Assembly (NCBI GenBank): GCA_013141505.1
Contig: JABFQX010000052.1
Span: 1 to 45,584 of the forward strand
Origin: Methyloglobulus sp.
Lineage (GTDB): Bacteria > Pseudomonadota > Gammaproteobacteria > Methylococcales > Methylomonadaceae
DNA: 45,584 nt
Reading direction: 5' to 3'
The notes below the pieces were generated by a model. That model was not told the origin of the DNA, did not search any database, and saw only the letters and a program-made list of their open reading frames with translations. A program made the translations under genes and the position numbers. Of the stretch, positions 18,086-26,476 are shown piece by piece (position 1 is the first letter of the stretch; every line of letters starts with the position of its first letter).

Positions 18086-18796
18086 GTGAAATCAACAAAT
18101 CTTAACGAACGAATCATTTACGCGCTGGATGTGCCCAGTCCAGAAGAAGCAAAACAATGGGTTAAAAAACTCGATAGCGACATCAAGTTTTTTAAGGTCG
18201 GCTTGGAGTTGTTCTTAGCCGGTTGGTGGGACATAGTTGATTTTATAGTCGATCGGGGCAATAAGGTCATGCTTGACCTGAAGTTTTTTGACATTCCCGA
18301 AACTGTGCATCTGGCTGTCCAGCAAGTCAAAGATAGAGGCGTAACATTTGCCACTATCCATGGTAACGATGCGATCATCAAGGCCGCACTCGCCAATCGG
18401 GGCGACGTAAAAATCCTGGCTGTTACCGTTCTGACAAGTTTTGATGAGTCAGACATGCGGCAAATGGGTTTGACTGGCAGTATTGAAGACTTGGTTCTCA
18501 TTCGTTCGAAAAAAGCGTTGGCGTTGGGTTGCGATGGGGTCGTTGCCTCAGCGCTGGAAGCTAAACCTTTACGCGATGAGTTGGGCAGCAACTTTTTAGT
18601 GGTGACACCTGGCATACGGCCAGAGTCCAGTGTTTCTGGTGAAGATGACCAAAAACGCATCGCTACCGCACGTCAGGCGATTATAAATGGTGCAGACCAT
18701 GTGGTTATTGGCAGGCCCATACGCAATGCTGCGGATCCGATTAGCACGATAAAAAAGCTCCAGGATGAAATCGAGCAAGGGCTTGCCAGCCGTTAG
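18086..18796 (+). CDS. pyrF: Orotidine 5'-phosphate decarboxylase
   Basis: Final step of UMP synthesis. The GTG at 18086 gives 236 residues with the conserved strand IIYALDV at residue 10, the usual distance; an upstream GTG at 18038 would add 16 residues with no family support. Neither has a good ribosome binding site. Active-site landmarks: KVGLELF, the catalytic DLKFFDIPETV (Lys-Asp tetrad), VTVLTSF, VTPGIRPE and the phosphate-binding VIGRPIRNA. It stands alone downstream of the nested inverted repeat, with a 163-bp gap to the next gene. Confidence 0.95.
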   Translation: MKSTNLNERIIYALDVPSPEEAKQWVKKLDSDIKFFKVGLELFLAGWWDIVDFIVDRGNKVMLDLKFFDIPETVHLAVQQVKDRGVTFATIHGNDAIIKAALANRGDVKILAVTVLTSFDESDMRQMGLTGSIEDLVLIRSKKALALGCDGVVASALEAKPLRDELGSNFLVVTPGIRPESSVSGEDDQKRIATARQAIINGADHVVIGRPIRNAADPISTIKKLQDEIEQGLASR

Positions 18797-18959
18797 CTGA
18801 AAGCATGGGGTTTGCCGAAATGCCCGTATGAGGGCAATATCGACCTTCATCATAAAGATGTAGATTAAAGCGACGTTTATCGCAAACCTGTTATTGGCAA
18901 GCTATAATTCCTGTCAAGGGTGTTATCCCTTATGTATCTTTAGTTAAAGGAAAGTTCTT

Positions 18960-20015
18960 GTGACCATTTTATTCAGCAGACACGTGTTTATATTCAGGCT
19001 GGTTGGTATTTTGTTATTGGCTGGATGTGCAAGTGATCCTGTCACAGATGACAGTCTGTCTACAGGGGTCACCCATCAACCGGTTTCAGCTCCAGAGAAG
19101 TTGCCCATTGGGCAAACACCCCGACCTCTTACACCTTCTTATGACCATTACAGTGGTTATTCATCCGGCACGGCTGGTGGTTATGGCAATTCTTATGCGG
19201 TAAAAAACTTTATTCGCCGCATGTGTGACACACACGGGTTTTCTGAAAGCTATCTGCAAGGCTTATTCGCACAGGCTAACCGGCTGGATTCAGTTATTCG
19301 TCTGGAAAGTCCATCACCCAGCTCTACACCATCCAGGCCAGGCAGTTGGTCACGTTATCGTGGTAAGTTCCTTACCGAGCAGCATATAAGCAACGGTGTG
19401 GAATTCTGGCGCAATAATGCCGATGCCATCAGTAAAGCCAGTGCCGCTTATGGTGTTGATCCTGAATATATAGTCGGAATTATTGGCGTAGAAACCTATT
19501 TCGGCAAAAATATTGGCAAAACTTGCGTGTTTGATGCTTTGACCACTTTATCGTTCGATACTTACAGGCGGTCAAAATATTTTCAGTCGGAGCTTGAACA
19601 CTTTTTATTGATGACACGGGAAGAAGGTTATAACCCACGCGAACCCGTTGGCTCTTGGGCGGGGGCTATGGGCTTGGGGCAATTCATGCCCAGCAGTTTT
19701 CGTAAGTTAGCTGTTGATTTTGATCACAATGGCCGGCGCGATCTTTGGCTTGCTCATGATGCAATCGGCAGTGTTGCCCATTATTTTTCACGCAACGGTT
19801 GGGAATATAAAAGTCCGGTCGCACAGCCCAGTGATCCTTACGATTCTGGCGCAATTAAATTAAGTACCTACGAAGGTGATGAACATTGGCGTGTACACCA
19901 TAACTTTAAAGTTATTAAACGCTACAACAACAGTAACAAGTATGCCATGGCTGTTCATCAATTGGCGCAAGCGATCAAGCAACGCTATCAACTTTCGGAG
20001 TTCAGCGCGAAGTAA
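18960..20015 (+). CDS. mltB: Lytic murein transglycosylase B-type lipoprotein
   Basis: Membrane-anchored enzyme that cleaves the glycan strand of peptidoglycan to 1,6-anhydro ends. The GTG start at 18960 is preceded by AAAGGAAAG, a good ribosome binding site. A lipoprotein signal ends in LLLAGC with the lipidated Cys23. After a Pro/Ser/Gly-rich linker (about 24-75), the SLT/MltB domain shows the catalytic Glu178 in IGVETYFGKN, YRRSKYFQSELEHFLL, and the GAMGLGQFMPSSF motif, then FDHNGRRDLW. Length 351 against 361 in E. coli. A TATAAT box at 18903-18908 may be its -10 element. Substrate and role are inferred from family. Confidence 0.93.
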   Translation: MTILFSRHVFIFRLVGILLLAGCASDPVTDDSLSTGVTHQPVSAPEKLPIGQTPRPLTPSYDHYSGYSSGTAGGYGNSYAVKNFIRRMCDTHGFSESYLQGLFAQANRLDSVIRLESPSPSSTPSRPGSWSRYRGKFLTEQHISNGVEFWRNNADAISKASAAYGVDPEYIVGIIGVETYFGKNIGKTCVFDALTTLSFDTYRRSKYFQSELEHFLLMTREEGYNPREPVGSWAGAMGLGQFMPSSFRKLAVDFDHNGRRDLWLAHDAIGSVAHYFSRNGWEYKSPVAQPSDPYDSGAIKLSTYEGDEHWRVHHNFKVIKRYNNSNKYAMAVHQLAQAIKQRYQLSEFSAK

Positions 20016-20090
20016 TCGCTATTGACGTACGTGTACTAACCAGCGTTTTTAATAATCCAGTTTTGCAAAGCAATTTTTCAGGAGTGTCTT

Positions 20091-21020
20091 GTGCCCACAA
20101 ATTATACTGTTCTAAAAGATCACGACACACCCATCAAAGTGTTGTTTACCGGTTACCTGCTCACTGTAGGTATCGGCTATATGTTTGCCCTTATCCAGAT
20201 TTTATTGACTCATGGCATGGCCGATGGCAAATTTGGTTTGTCAGTTGATGATATTGTCTACAGCTATTATGGGAATCGTTCAGGAACTGTTCTTGAGCAG
20301 CAGCTTAATGGCGCAATGAAACAAAATGCTTCCGATCAACAACGCTTTGAAATCATTCAATGGGTTCGGGATGGTGCTGATTTCGATGAGTATAAAGACA
20401 ACGGCATCGAAAAAATTATTCAGGAACGCTGTGTGATGTGCCATAACAAGGAAGCGTCGGGAATACCCAACTTTAATGACTTTGAAAAATTAAAGGCACT
20501 GACTACCCAAGATGAAGGTGCGACCTTAGCCTCGTTAACGCGTGGCTCGCATATTCACATGTTTGGGATCAGCTTTATTTTTATGTTTGTCGGGATTATT
20601 TTCAGTTTTTCGCAAACGACCAGCGTCAAATACAAATGTATCGCTATCGGCATGCCCTATGTTTTTCTTATAGCGGACATCCTATCGTGGTGGTTGACTA
20701 AATTTTTCCCATTTTTTGCCTGGCTCGTCATTTTTGCGGGGATGGGCATGGCTGTGTCTTTTATGTTTATGTGGTTCACTTCTATTATGGAAATGTGGCT
20801 GTTCAAGCCTGTTTATGTGGATGGTATTTGGACTCACTACCAACGCATTAAAGCAGATTTAGATGCCAAGGGTCATGAAGGCTTCCTAAGTAAATTGCCA
20901 TTGCTTGTAGGCTTTATGGGCAAATCACTTAAACAGGTGACGGCTTTTGGTACTGAAAAATGGTTAGCCATCGGACTGCCCCTTATCAGGCAACTATTGA
21001 AAAAGCCGACTGAAAAGTGA
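20091..21020 (+). CDS. Membrane protein with a periplasmic c-type haem domain
   Basis: A 309-residue protein starting at GTG 20091 behind an AGGAG site. One membrane helix (about 18-40) leads into a soluble segment of about 110 residues with one haem c motif CVMCH (Cys114, Cys117, His118), then three membrane helices (about 155-177, 182-200, 206-230) and a basic C-terminal tail. Positive-inside reasoning puts the haem domain in the periplasm, where c-type haem is attached. The segment SHIHMFGISF at the start of the second helix has His154 and His156, possible additional metal or haem ligands. The stop overlaps the nadC start by four bases, so the two are cotranscribed. I do not recognise a characterised family; an electron-transfer role is inference. 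Confidence 0.75.
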   Translation: MPTNYTVLKDHDTPIKVLFTGYLLTVGIGYMFALIQILLTHGMADGKFGLSVDDIVYSYYGNRSGTVLEQQLNGAMKQNASDQQRFEIIQWVRDGADFDEYKDNGIEKIIQERCVMCHNKEASGIPNFNDFEKLKALTTQDEGATLASLTRGSHIHMFGISFIFMFVGIIFSFSQTTSVKYKCIAIGMPYVFLIADILSWWLTKFFPFFAWLVIFAGMGMAVSFMFMWFTSIMEMWLFKPVYVDGIWTHYQRIKADLDAKGHEGFLSKLPLLVGFMGKSLKQVTAFGTEKWLAIGLPLIRQLLKKPTEK

Positions 21021-21859
21021 TAACCAATAACCTTTTAGTTGATATAGCGGCGTATCTTGAAGAAGATATTGGTGCTGGCGATATTACCGCGAGCATCATT
21101 TCCGAATCGGCTCAAGCCCAGGCGATTGTTATCACCAGAGAGAACATGGTGCTGTGCGGCAAGGCTTGGTTTGCTGCCGTTTTTAAGCATCTTAACCCGA
21201 ATGTTTCTATCAACTGGTTGGTGCAGGAAGGTGAGAGTATCAATGCCGGGGCAACCTTATGTCTGCTAAGCGGTTCGGCAAGGGCATTGTTAACGGGTGA
21301 ACGTACCGCGTTAAACTTGCTGCAAACTTTATCCGCAACCGCCACAGTTGCCAGAAGTTATGCCGATGCGGTTGCCGGCACCGGATGCAAAGTGCTGGAT
21401 ACCCGAAAAACCATACCGGGTTTAAGGAAAGCCCAAAAATATGCGGTCTTATGTGGTGGCTGTCACAATCACCGGATCGGCTTATATGACGGTGTGTTAA
21501 TCAAGGAAAACCACATTATCGCCGCAGGCTCAATCGCCAAGGCGGTGCACATGGCAAGGCAGCAGTCATCGGTTCCAGTCGAAGTCGAGGTTGAATCTTT
21601 GCGGGAATTCCATGAAGCCAGCGCAGCAAAACCGAACCGGATAATGCTCGATAATTTCACTTTGGACGATATGCGGACAGCAGTTGCCATGAATCCGCAC
21701 ACGATTGAACTGGAAGCCTCGGGCAATATAACCCTGGACAACATTCGCACTATTGCTGAAACCGGGGTCGATTACATTTCTATCGGCGCGTTAACAAAAA
21801 ATGTTAAGGCTGTTGATTTGTCCATGCGAATCACATTGATGGATAAGACTGCTGGCTGA
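21017..21859 (+). CDS. nadC: Nicotinate-nucleotide pyrophosphorylase (quinolinate phosphoribosyltransferase)
   Basis: Forms nicotinate mononucleotide from quinolinate and PRPP in de novo NAD synthesis. Length 280 residues, normal. Recognisable blocks: EEDIGAGDIT near the N-terminus, LLTGERTALNLLQTLSATAT, the DTRKTIPGLRKAQKYAVLCGG catalytic stretch (read 372-400 bases into the gene), NHRIGLYDGVLIKENH, VEVEVESL, IMLDNF and the closing ISIGALTKN. The GTG start overlaps the stop of the haem protein gene. Neither nadA nor nadB is nearby. Confidence 0.97.
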   Translation: MITNNLLVDIAAYLEEDIGAGDITASIISESAQAQAIVITRENMVLCGKAWFAAVFKHLNPNVSINWLVQEGESINAGATLCLLSGSARALLTGERTALNLLQTLSATATVARSYADAVAGTGCKVLDTRKTIPGLRKAQKYAVLCGGCHNHRIGLYDGVLIKENHIIAAGSIAKAVHMARQQSSVPVEVEVESLREFHEASAAKPNRIMLDNFTLDDMRTAVAMNPHTIELEASGNITLDNIRTIAETGVDYISIGALTKNVKAVDLSMRITLMDKTAG

Positions 21860-21874
21860 AGCCAGGAAATTAAT

Positions 21875-22360
21875 ATGATTGAAAATGCCAGTGCCTTGTT
21901 TAATAAAATTACCCACGGTGTCTATGTGATTGGGGTCAGCGATGGCAAGGAGCAAAATGCCTTTACCGCCGCTTGGGTCATGCAGGTCTCCTTTGCTCCG
22001 CCCTTGCTTGCTTTCAGCATTAACCCCGAACATTATTCATATAAACTGTTGCAGGCGGGTAAAGTGTGTACGGTCAACGTGCTGGGTCAAGACCATCTCG
22101 CGATAGCGGCGCACTTCGGCCAATCGGGCGTTAAGGAAAAGATGACGACGTATAGCTGGCGAGAAGGCAAAACGGCAGCCCCGGTGTTATCCGATAGCTT
22201 AGCTTATTTTGATTGTAAGCTCAGCCACGTTGCCGATGCGGGCGACCATAAAATCGTAGTGTGCGAGGTTATTGATGCGGTTGAACTGAATTCGGGTTGG
22301 CCCTTGCTGTATTGGCAAACCGGCAATATGGACGGTAGTCGTGAGCTCTATGAAGGTTGA
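21875..22360 (+). CDS. Flavin reductase-like FMN-binding protein
   Basis: A 161-residue protein of the flavin reductase-like (split-barrel FMN-binding) family. Seen: the N-terminal ITHGVYVIGVSDG strand, NAFTAAWVMQVSFAPPLLAFSI, which is the phosphate-binding region, and a C-terminal HKIVVCEVIDAV strand pair. The small size and lack of extra domains fit an NAD(P)H:flavin oxidoreductase or an FMN-carrying redox partner. It starts 15 bases after nadC and so is probably the last gene of the haem protein-nadC run. Its stop is only three bases from the stop of the convergent diaA gene, with no terminator visible. The physiological substrate cannot be told. Confidence 0.85.
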   Translation: MIENASALFNKITHGVYVIGVSDGKEQNAFTAAWVMQVSFAPPLLAFSINPEHYSYKLLQAGKVCTVNVLGQDHLAIAAHFGQSGVKEKMTTYSWREGKTAAPVLSDSLAYFDCKLSHVADAGDHKIVVCEVIDAVELNSGWPLLYWQTGNMDGSRELYEG

Positions 22361-22363
22361 AGT

Positions 22364-22957
22364 TTAGCTTTCACCATCAAACAATTGGTGATCAATTAAA
22401 TCGCACAAACAATGGGTTATCAGCACGTGTACCTCGTGAGTGCGGATGGCTGAGTTGGACATAACCCGTATTTCCAGATCCCTTTCAGTCAAGATAGCCG
22501 ATATTGCTTCGCTTTTTTCACCGGTCAGGCAAATGAGGGAGATGTTTTTGTGGTGCGCTATCTCTATGGCTTTGGCAATATTGGTGGAATGGTCGCCGTC
22601 GCTATAGGTCACCAACACATCGCCGCTTTGTCCTAGTGACCTGAGTTGTTTGCTGAAGACCTCCTCGTAGCTGTAATCACTAGCGATAGCGGTTAGCGTT
22701 ACTGCATCCGCTGTTAGCGTTATCGCCGGTAATGAAGGGCGGTCGCGGTCAAACTGGTTCAGCAGTGCGGATCCTAATAATTGGGCGCAGGCCGCAGATC
22801 GGCCATTGCCGCAAGAAAAAATTTTTCGATCATCCAATAAGGCAACCACCATACGTTGCGAGGCAAGTTCTATTAACTCGCATAACTCGCCAAGGGCATC
22901 CTGCTTGGTTTGGATGCTGTCAGTAAAATGGTTGATAATTCGGTTCTGCAAATTCAT
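22364..22957 (-). CDS. diaA: SIS-domain protein DiaA (DnaA initiator-associating protein / GmhA-like)
   Basis: ATG at 22957 gives 197 residues, matching E. coli DiaA (196); a longer in-frame form would begin inside yraN. The SIS fold is visible from FSCGNGRSAACAQLLGSALLNQF through VLVTYSDGDHSTNIAKAIEIAH to ICLTGEKSEAISAIL and the C-terminal HEVHVLITHCLCDLID. In E. coli DiaA binds DnaA and stimulates replication initiation; the fold is shared with sedoheptulose-7-phosphate isomerase GmhA. The neighbours yraN, lpoA and divergent rsmI reproduce the E. coli yraL-yraM-yraN-diaA locus, which favours DiaA over GmhA. Confidence 0.88.
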   Translation of the reverse strand: MNLQNRIINHFTDSIQTKQDALGELCELIELASQRMVVALLDDRKIFSCGNGRSAACAQLLGSALLNQFDRDRPSLPAITLTADAVTLTAIASDYSYEEVFSKQLRSLGQSGDVLVTYSDGDHSTNIAKAIEIAHHKNISLICLTGEKSEAISAILTERDLEIRVMSNSAIRTHEVHVLITHCLCDLIDHQLFDGES

Positions 22958-22973
22958 GTTTTCAGCATCATAA

Positions 22974-23336
22974 TTAAAAAGCGTTTTTAACCCAGTTGAT
23001 GTTATTGTTGCCGGAGATGGCAATCACATCAAAACGCAACGGCCAATCCGTTTGTTGGGTCGATAAATAGTGATGCGTGGCGGCGATTATACGGCTTTGT
23101 TTGCTGGCAGTAACGCTCTCTAGGGCACTGCCATACGCATCTGATTTCCGGTATCTGACTTCAATAATCACCAGTGATTGTTGATCCTTCATCACCAGAT
23201 CTAATTCGCCTTGTTTACAGCGATAATTGCGGCAAATGGGTTCCAGGCCCTTGCTGATCAAGTAATCATAGGCTTTATCTTCTGCATTTTTGCCAGCTAA
23301 AAGATGCTTTGCTTTGGTTTTTAGGGTGTTTAACAT
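22974..23336 (-). CDS. yraN: UPF0102 protein YraN (predicted endonuclease-like)
   Basis: 120 residues from ATG 23336, one base after the lpoA stop; an upstream ATG at 23357 would lie inside lpoA. The family core is complete: GKNAEDKAYDYLISKGLEPI, NYRCKQGELDLVMKD and SLVIIEVRYRKSDAYGSALESV, a restriction-endonuclease-like fold with Glu/Asp/Glu-x-(K/R) candidates (GELDLV and IEVRYR). Biochemical function is not established to my knowledge. It is cotranscribed with lpoA and diaA. Confidence 0.93.
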   Translation of the reverse strand: MLNTLKTKAKHLLAGKNAEDKAYDYLISKGLEPICRNYRCKQGELDLVMKDQQSLVIIEVRYRKSDAYGSALESVTASKQSRIIAATHHYLSTQQTDWPLRFDVIAISGNNNINWVKNAF

Positions 23337-23337
23337 G

Positions 23338-25068
23338 CTAAGGCGATGTCGGGGCACCGATTACCGGTTTATTGCTACCACTATAATCGCCTTCACCAGG
23401 GCTATGGCTGAAGCCAATGAGTTCTGGTTGTCCACTTGTAAATTTGGCGCATACTAGGTTGCGTTTGATTCGATTGCCGCTTGCCAGCGACAGGTTGCCG
23501 GTCGCGCCTGAATAAGGGTTGATACTAAGGTTTGTCAATTTTGTGGCCAACTCATACGCGTCAATGCCCATTGCCACGAGACGTATATAGGTGCCAGGGA
23601 ATTGTTGCCAAATGTCCTTAAGCGCCATCATGCTCAGTACGCCGGTGTAAGCGCCATTAAATAGCCAAGGTATATCACAAAAAGTAAGTCCGTTGAGCGG
23701 CGCATCATTGACCGGGTCGGCTATCCCAGAATAGATGGTAGGCAAGGCATAAACAGGAAGATTGCCACCGCGTTGCCCTTGCAATTGCGTATTTAGCGCA
23801 CGACCTTCCTTGCTGTAAGCACTCAGGAATACGGCATCGACGGCTTGGTTTTGCTCAAGCAATTGTTTGGTAAGTTGGGAAAAGTCAGCGGTTTTGGTGT
23901 TGTAGGTCAGTTTTTGTAGAACAGTGCCATTTTGTGCTCGCCAGTTCTCTGAGATGTACGAAGTAATGCGCTTGCTTTGCTCATTCTCGGGAACGATCAG
24001 CACGGCTTTTTTATGTCCGTCCAGGGCGGCTTTGCGGGTGATCTCAGTCGCATCATCCAAAGGGCTGAGGGCAAACTGATACAGGTTCGTTTTATTGAGG
24101 TTAGGCACTTGGTTCAAGGCCAATACCGGAATGGTTAAAGTAGTCGAATTGGCAAGGCCTTGAATGCTGTCTTTGTTCAATGGCCCGATAACCAGCTTAG
24201 CGCCTTCCTTAACTGCCTGTTGGTAGAGATCGGCGGCTTTAGCCTTATCGGTATTATAGAAATGTAGTTCCGGTTTGTTACTGCTGCGGCTATGCGCTGC
24301 CAGAAAACCGGCTTTGATGGCTTTGGCTGCATCGACATATGAACCGGATTCGGGCAGTAAAATCGCAATCGAGCTGGGCGGTTGCCCAAAATCGGCGGGC
24401 ATTTTTTCAACCGTCGCCAAAGAAAAATTGGCCGGATGACCTGGATTAGCGGCTTGCCAACGGGAAAGTTCCGCATTAAAGCGTGCCGGATTTTGAGCCT
24501 TGGACAAAAGGATTTTAGAAATGTCATGCCACGCAGCTAGGCTGCCTTGCTGGCTTTGTACAGCACTAGGCGGCAATAAGCCCAGGGTTTCCAGTATCAC
24601 AGTTTGATTTTTTTTGCGTTCTTCAGCGTTAATCAACAAGCCATCCAGCGCAATTCTTGCCTTGGAGCTTTCCAGTAGATTACCGGTCAACGAATAAGCA
24701 AAAGCCTGGGATTGATAATATTTGATTTTATCCGTTGTTGATAATTGGTCGGCTTGCGTCGTTACCAGTGTATTGGCGGCCTGTTCCGCTTCACCAAAAC
24801 TGAGCAAAATCTGTGCAGCCATCAAATTGTATTTCGCCTGTTGCGGGACAGACAATTCTGCTGGATTGATTAATTCTGCCTGTTGTTTGGCTGCATTGCC
24901 CTTGCCGGTTTGAATTAAGGACTCAATCGTTCGCAAGCGATTATTATTCTGCTCCATTGTCATGGCACTGGGCGGTTCTTGATACAATGAGTCGTTATCA
25001 GGGAGTTTTGCACAGCCTGAAAATACCAGTGCACACAGAATTGGGACAATTAGGTTGTAGCGACTCAT
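23338..25068 (-). CDS. lpoA: Penicillin-binding protein activator lipoprotein LpoA
   Basis: Outer-membrane lipoprotein that reaches through peptidoglycan to activate PBP1A. ATG at 25068 with AAGG nine bases upstream gives 576 residues; a TTG at 25104 would add 12. Lipoprotein signal ends in LVFSGC. The N-terminal half (about 30-230) is alpha-helical and TPR-like (AKYNLMAAQILLSFGEAEQAA), the C-terminal half is a periplasmic binding protein fold starting at SIAILLPESGSYVDAAKAIK, with LVIGPLNKDSI and AVFLSAYSKEGR. The locus (divergent rsmI, downstream yraN and diaA) confirms the assignment. Length is slightly under the E. coli protein. Confidence 0.93.
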   Translation of the reverse strand: MSRYNLIVPILCALVFSGCAKLPDNDSLYQEPPSAMTMEQNNNRLRTIESLIQTGKGNAAKQQAELINPAELSVPQQAKYNLMAAQILLSFGEAEQAANTLVTTQADQLSTTDKIKYYQSQAFAYSLTGNLLESSKARIALDGLLINAEERKKNQTVILETLGLLPPSAVQSQQGSLAAWHDISKILLSKAQNPARFNAELSRWQAANPGHPANFSLATVEKMPADFGQPPSSIAILLPESGSYVDAAKAIKAGFLAAHSRSSNKPELHFYNTDKAKAADLYQQAVKEGAKLVIGPLNKDSIQGLANSTTLTIPVLALNQVPNLNKTNLYQFALSPLDDATEITRKAALDGHKKAVLIVPENEQSKRITSYISENWRAQNGTVLQKLTYNTKTADFSQLTKQLLEQNQAVDAVFLSAYSKEGRALNTQLQGQRGGNLPVYALPTIYSGIADPVNDAPLNGLTFCDIPWLFNGAYTGVLSMMALKDIWQQFPGTYIRLVAMGIDAYELATKLTNLSINPYSGATGNLSLASGNRIKRNLVCAKFTSGQPELIGFSHSPGEGDYSGSNKPVIGAPTSP

Positions 25069-25116
25069 AGCGTGATACCTTATTCTTTTTATAAAAATTT
25101 CCAAACCAGCAATTGA

Positions 25117-25980
25117 ATGTCAAATCAATACGGCAAATTATACGTTGTTGCAACACCAATAGGTAATTTAGCAGACATCAGCTTTAGGGCGGTAGAAACC
25201 TTAAAACAAGTCGATCTGATAGCTGCCGAAGATACCCGGCATGTAAAGTCATTGCTGCAACATTATGGTATCAGCAATAAAGTCGTGTCTTTCCATCAAC
25301 ATAATGAGGATAAGGCTGCCGATAGCTTGTTGGAAAAACTCAGGAGTGGGCTTTCTGTAGCCCTAGTCTCCGATGCGGGTACACCGCTGTTAAGCGATCC
25401 GGGCATGCCTTTGGTCTGCAAAGCGAAAGAGTCCGGGGTAACGGTTGTTCCTATTCCTGGAGCCTGTGCATTGATTGCCGCTTTGTCGGCGGCGGGTTTG
25501 CCGGTGACAAAATTCTCTTTTGAAGGTTTTTTGCCGCGTACGTCCTCTGCCCGGAAAGCCTTCTTTACCGAAAAACTGACTTCGCAGACGACCTGGATAT
25601 TCTATGAATCCAGCCACCGTATTTTGTCAGCATTACAGGATATGGCGGTTGTATTACCTGCGGAAACAGAAATCGTTATCGCCAGGGAACTGACCAAACT
25701 GTATGAAACCATCATTAAAATGCCTTTATCTCAGGCACTGGAACGGGTGGTGCAGGATGACAATATGCGTAAAGGTGAGTTTGTCGTGATTGTTGACGGT
25801 GCAAAGAAGGTAGCACAGGTTGACGGTTTAAGTGCCGAGCAGGAACATATACTTAAGGTTTTGATGCGCGAATGTTCCACCAAAACGGCGGTTGTGCTGG
25901 CAACCGAAATACTTGGGGTCAAAAAAAAGCTGTTGTACCAAGCTGCATTGGCGTTAGAGAAATCAACTGGTGAAGCGTGA
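25117..25980 (+). CDS. rsmI: 16S rRNA (cytidine1402-2'-O)-methyltransferase RsmI
   Basis: Tetrapyrrole methylase-fold enzyme that 2'-O-methylates C1402 of 16S rRNA with SAM. Length 287 residues. Motifs: LYVVATPIGNLADIS at the start, AAEDTRHVKSLLQHY, VALVSDAGTPLLSDPG, VVPIPGACALIAALSAAGLP, FEGFLPR, IFYESSHRI and ELTKLYETI. The C-terminal 60 residues contain the short helix-turn-helix-like tail of the family. It is divergent from lpoA with 48 bases between the chosen starts, and its stop is two bases from the stop of the next convergent gene. Confidence 0.97.
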   Translation: MSNQYGKLYVVATPIGNLADISFRAVETLKQVDLIAAEDTRHVKSLLQHYGISNKVVSFHQHNEDKAADSLLEKLRSGLSVALVSDAGTPLLSDPGMPLVCKAKESGVTVVPIPGACALIAALSAAGLPVTKFSFEGFLPRTSSARKAFFTEKLTSQTTWIFYESSHRILSALQDMAVVLPAETEIVIARELTKLYETIIKMPLSQALERVVQDDNMRKGEFVVIVDGAKKVAQVDGLSAEQEHILKVLMRECSTKTAVVLATEILGVKKKLLYQAALALEKSTGEA

Positions 25981-25982
25981 AA

Positions 25983-26447
25983 TCAAAAATCATTGCCGTG
26001 TTCGGTTAGAGCATTCACTATATCCTGGTATTCTTCCTGCTTGGGTCTGTACAGATACAGTCCCAATGCCGAAAGCCCAGTAAATATGTGCAGGGTATTG
26101 AAATCATCACCCAACATAAACATTACAAAGCCAAGCACCCCAACGCCTTCAACCAGCACCATAGAAACAATAACCGTCATTAGATAACGGCTTTTTGCCG
26201 ATTTACTACCCGGCATGGTTTGGTTTAACCTGAGTTGGATGTGACGGATTAAGTTTATGATTGGAAAAGTAATAATCGCCAGCACATAAAAAATAGACCT
26301 GATTAAAACGCGTTTGTCCTCCGGTAAAGGCGATTCCAGTCCATGACCGAAATAATAATGACCGATAACAACGTAAGTTATCAACGCTATCAGCATGAAG
26401 CCGACAATACACCAATGCGGAAAAAGGGCGTTGTTTGCGAGTTTCAA
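25983..26447 (-). CDS. Small integral membrane protein, unknown
   Basis: 154 residues with four predicted membrane helices (roughly 12-30, 46-64, 88-110 and 116-132). Between helices 2 and 3 lies a basic loop (RHIQLRLNQTMPGSKSAKSR), placing it in the cytoplasm, and the C-terminal tail (RPKQEEYQDIVNALTEHGNDF, split here only for description) is acidic and soluble. I do not recognise a family. It lies 29 bases after the lysC stop on the same strand and may be cotranscribed with recX-alaS-lysC, where many gammaproteobacteria instead have csrA. Confidence 0.65.
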   Translation of the reverse strand: MKLANNALFPHWCIVGFMLIALITYVVIGHYYFGHGLESPLPEDKRVLIRSIFYVLAIITFPIINLIRHIQLRLNQTMPGSKSAKSRYLMTVIVSMVLVEGVGVLGFVMFMLGDDFNTLHIFTGLSALGLYLYRPKQEEYQDIVNALTEHGNDF

Positions 26448-26476
26448 AGGTAATCGACAGTTAAAAGTGAAAATAC

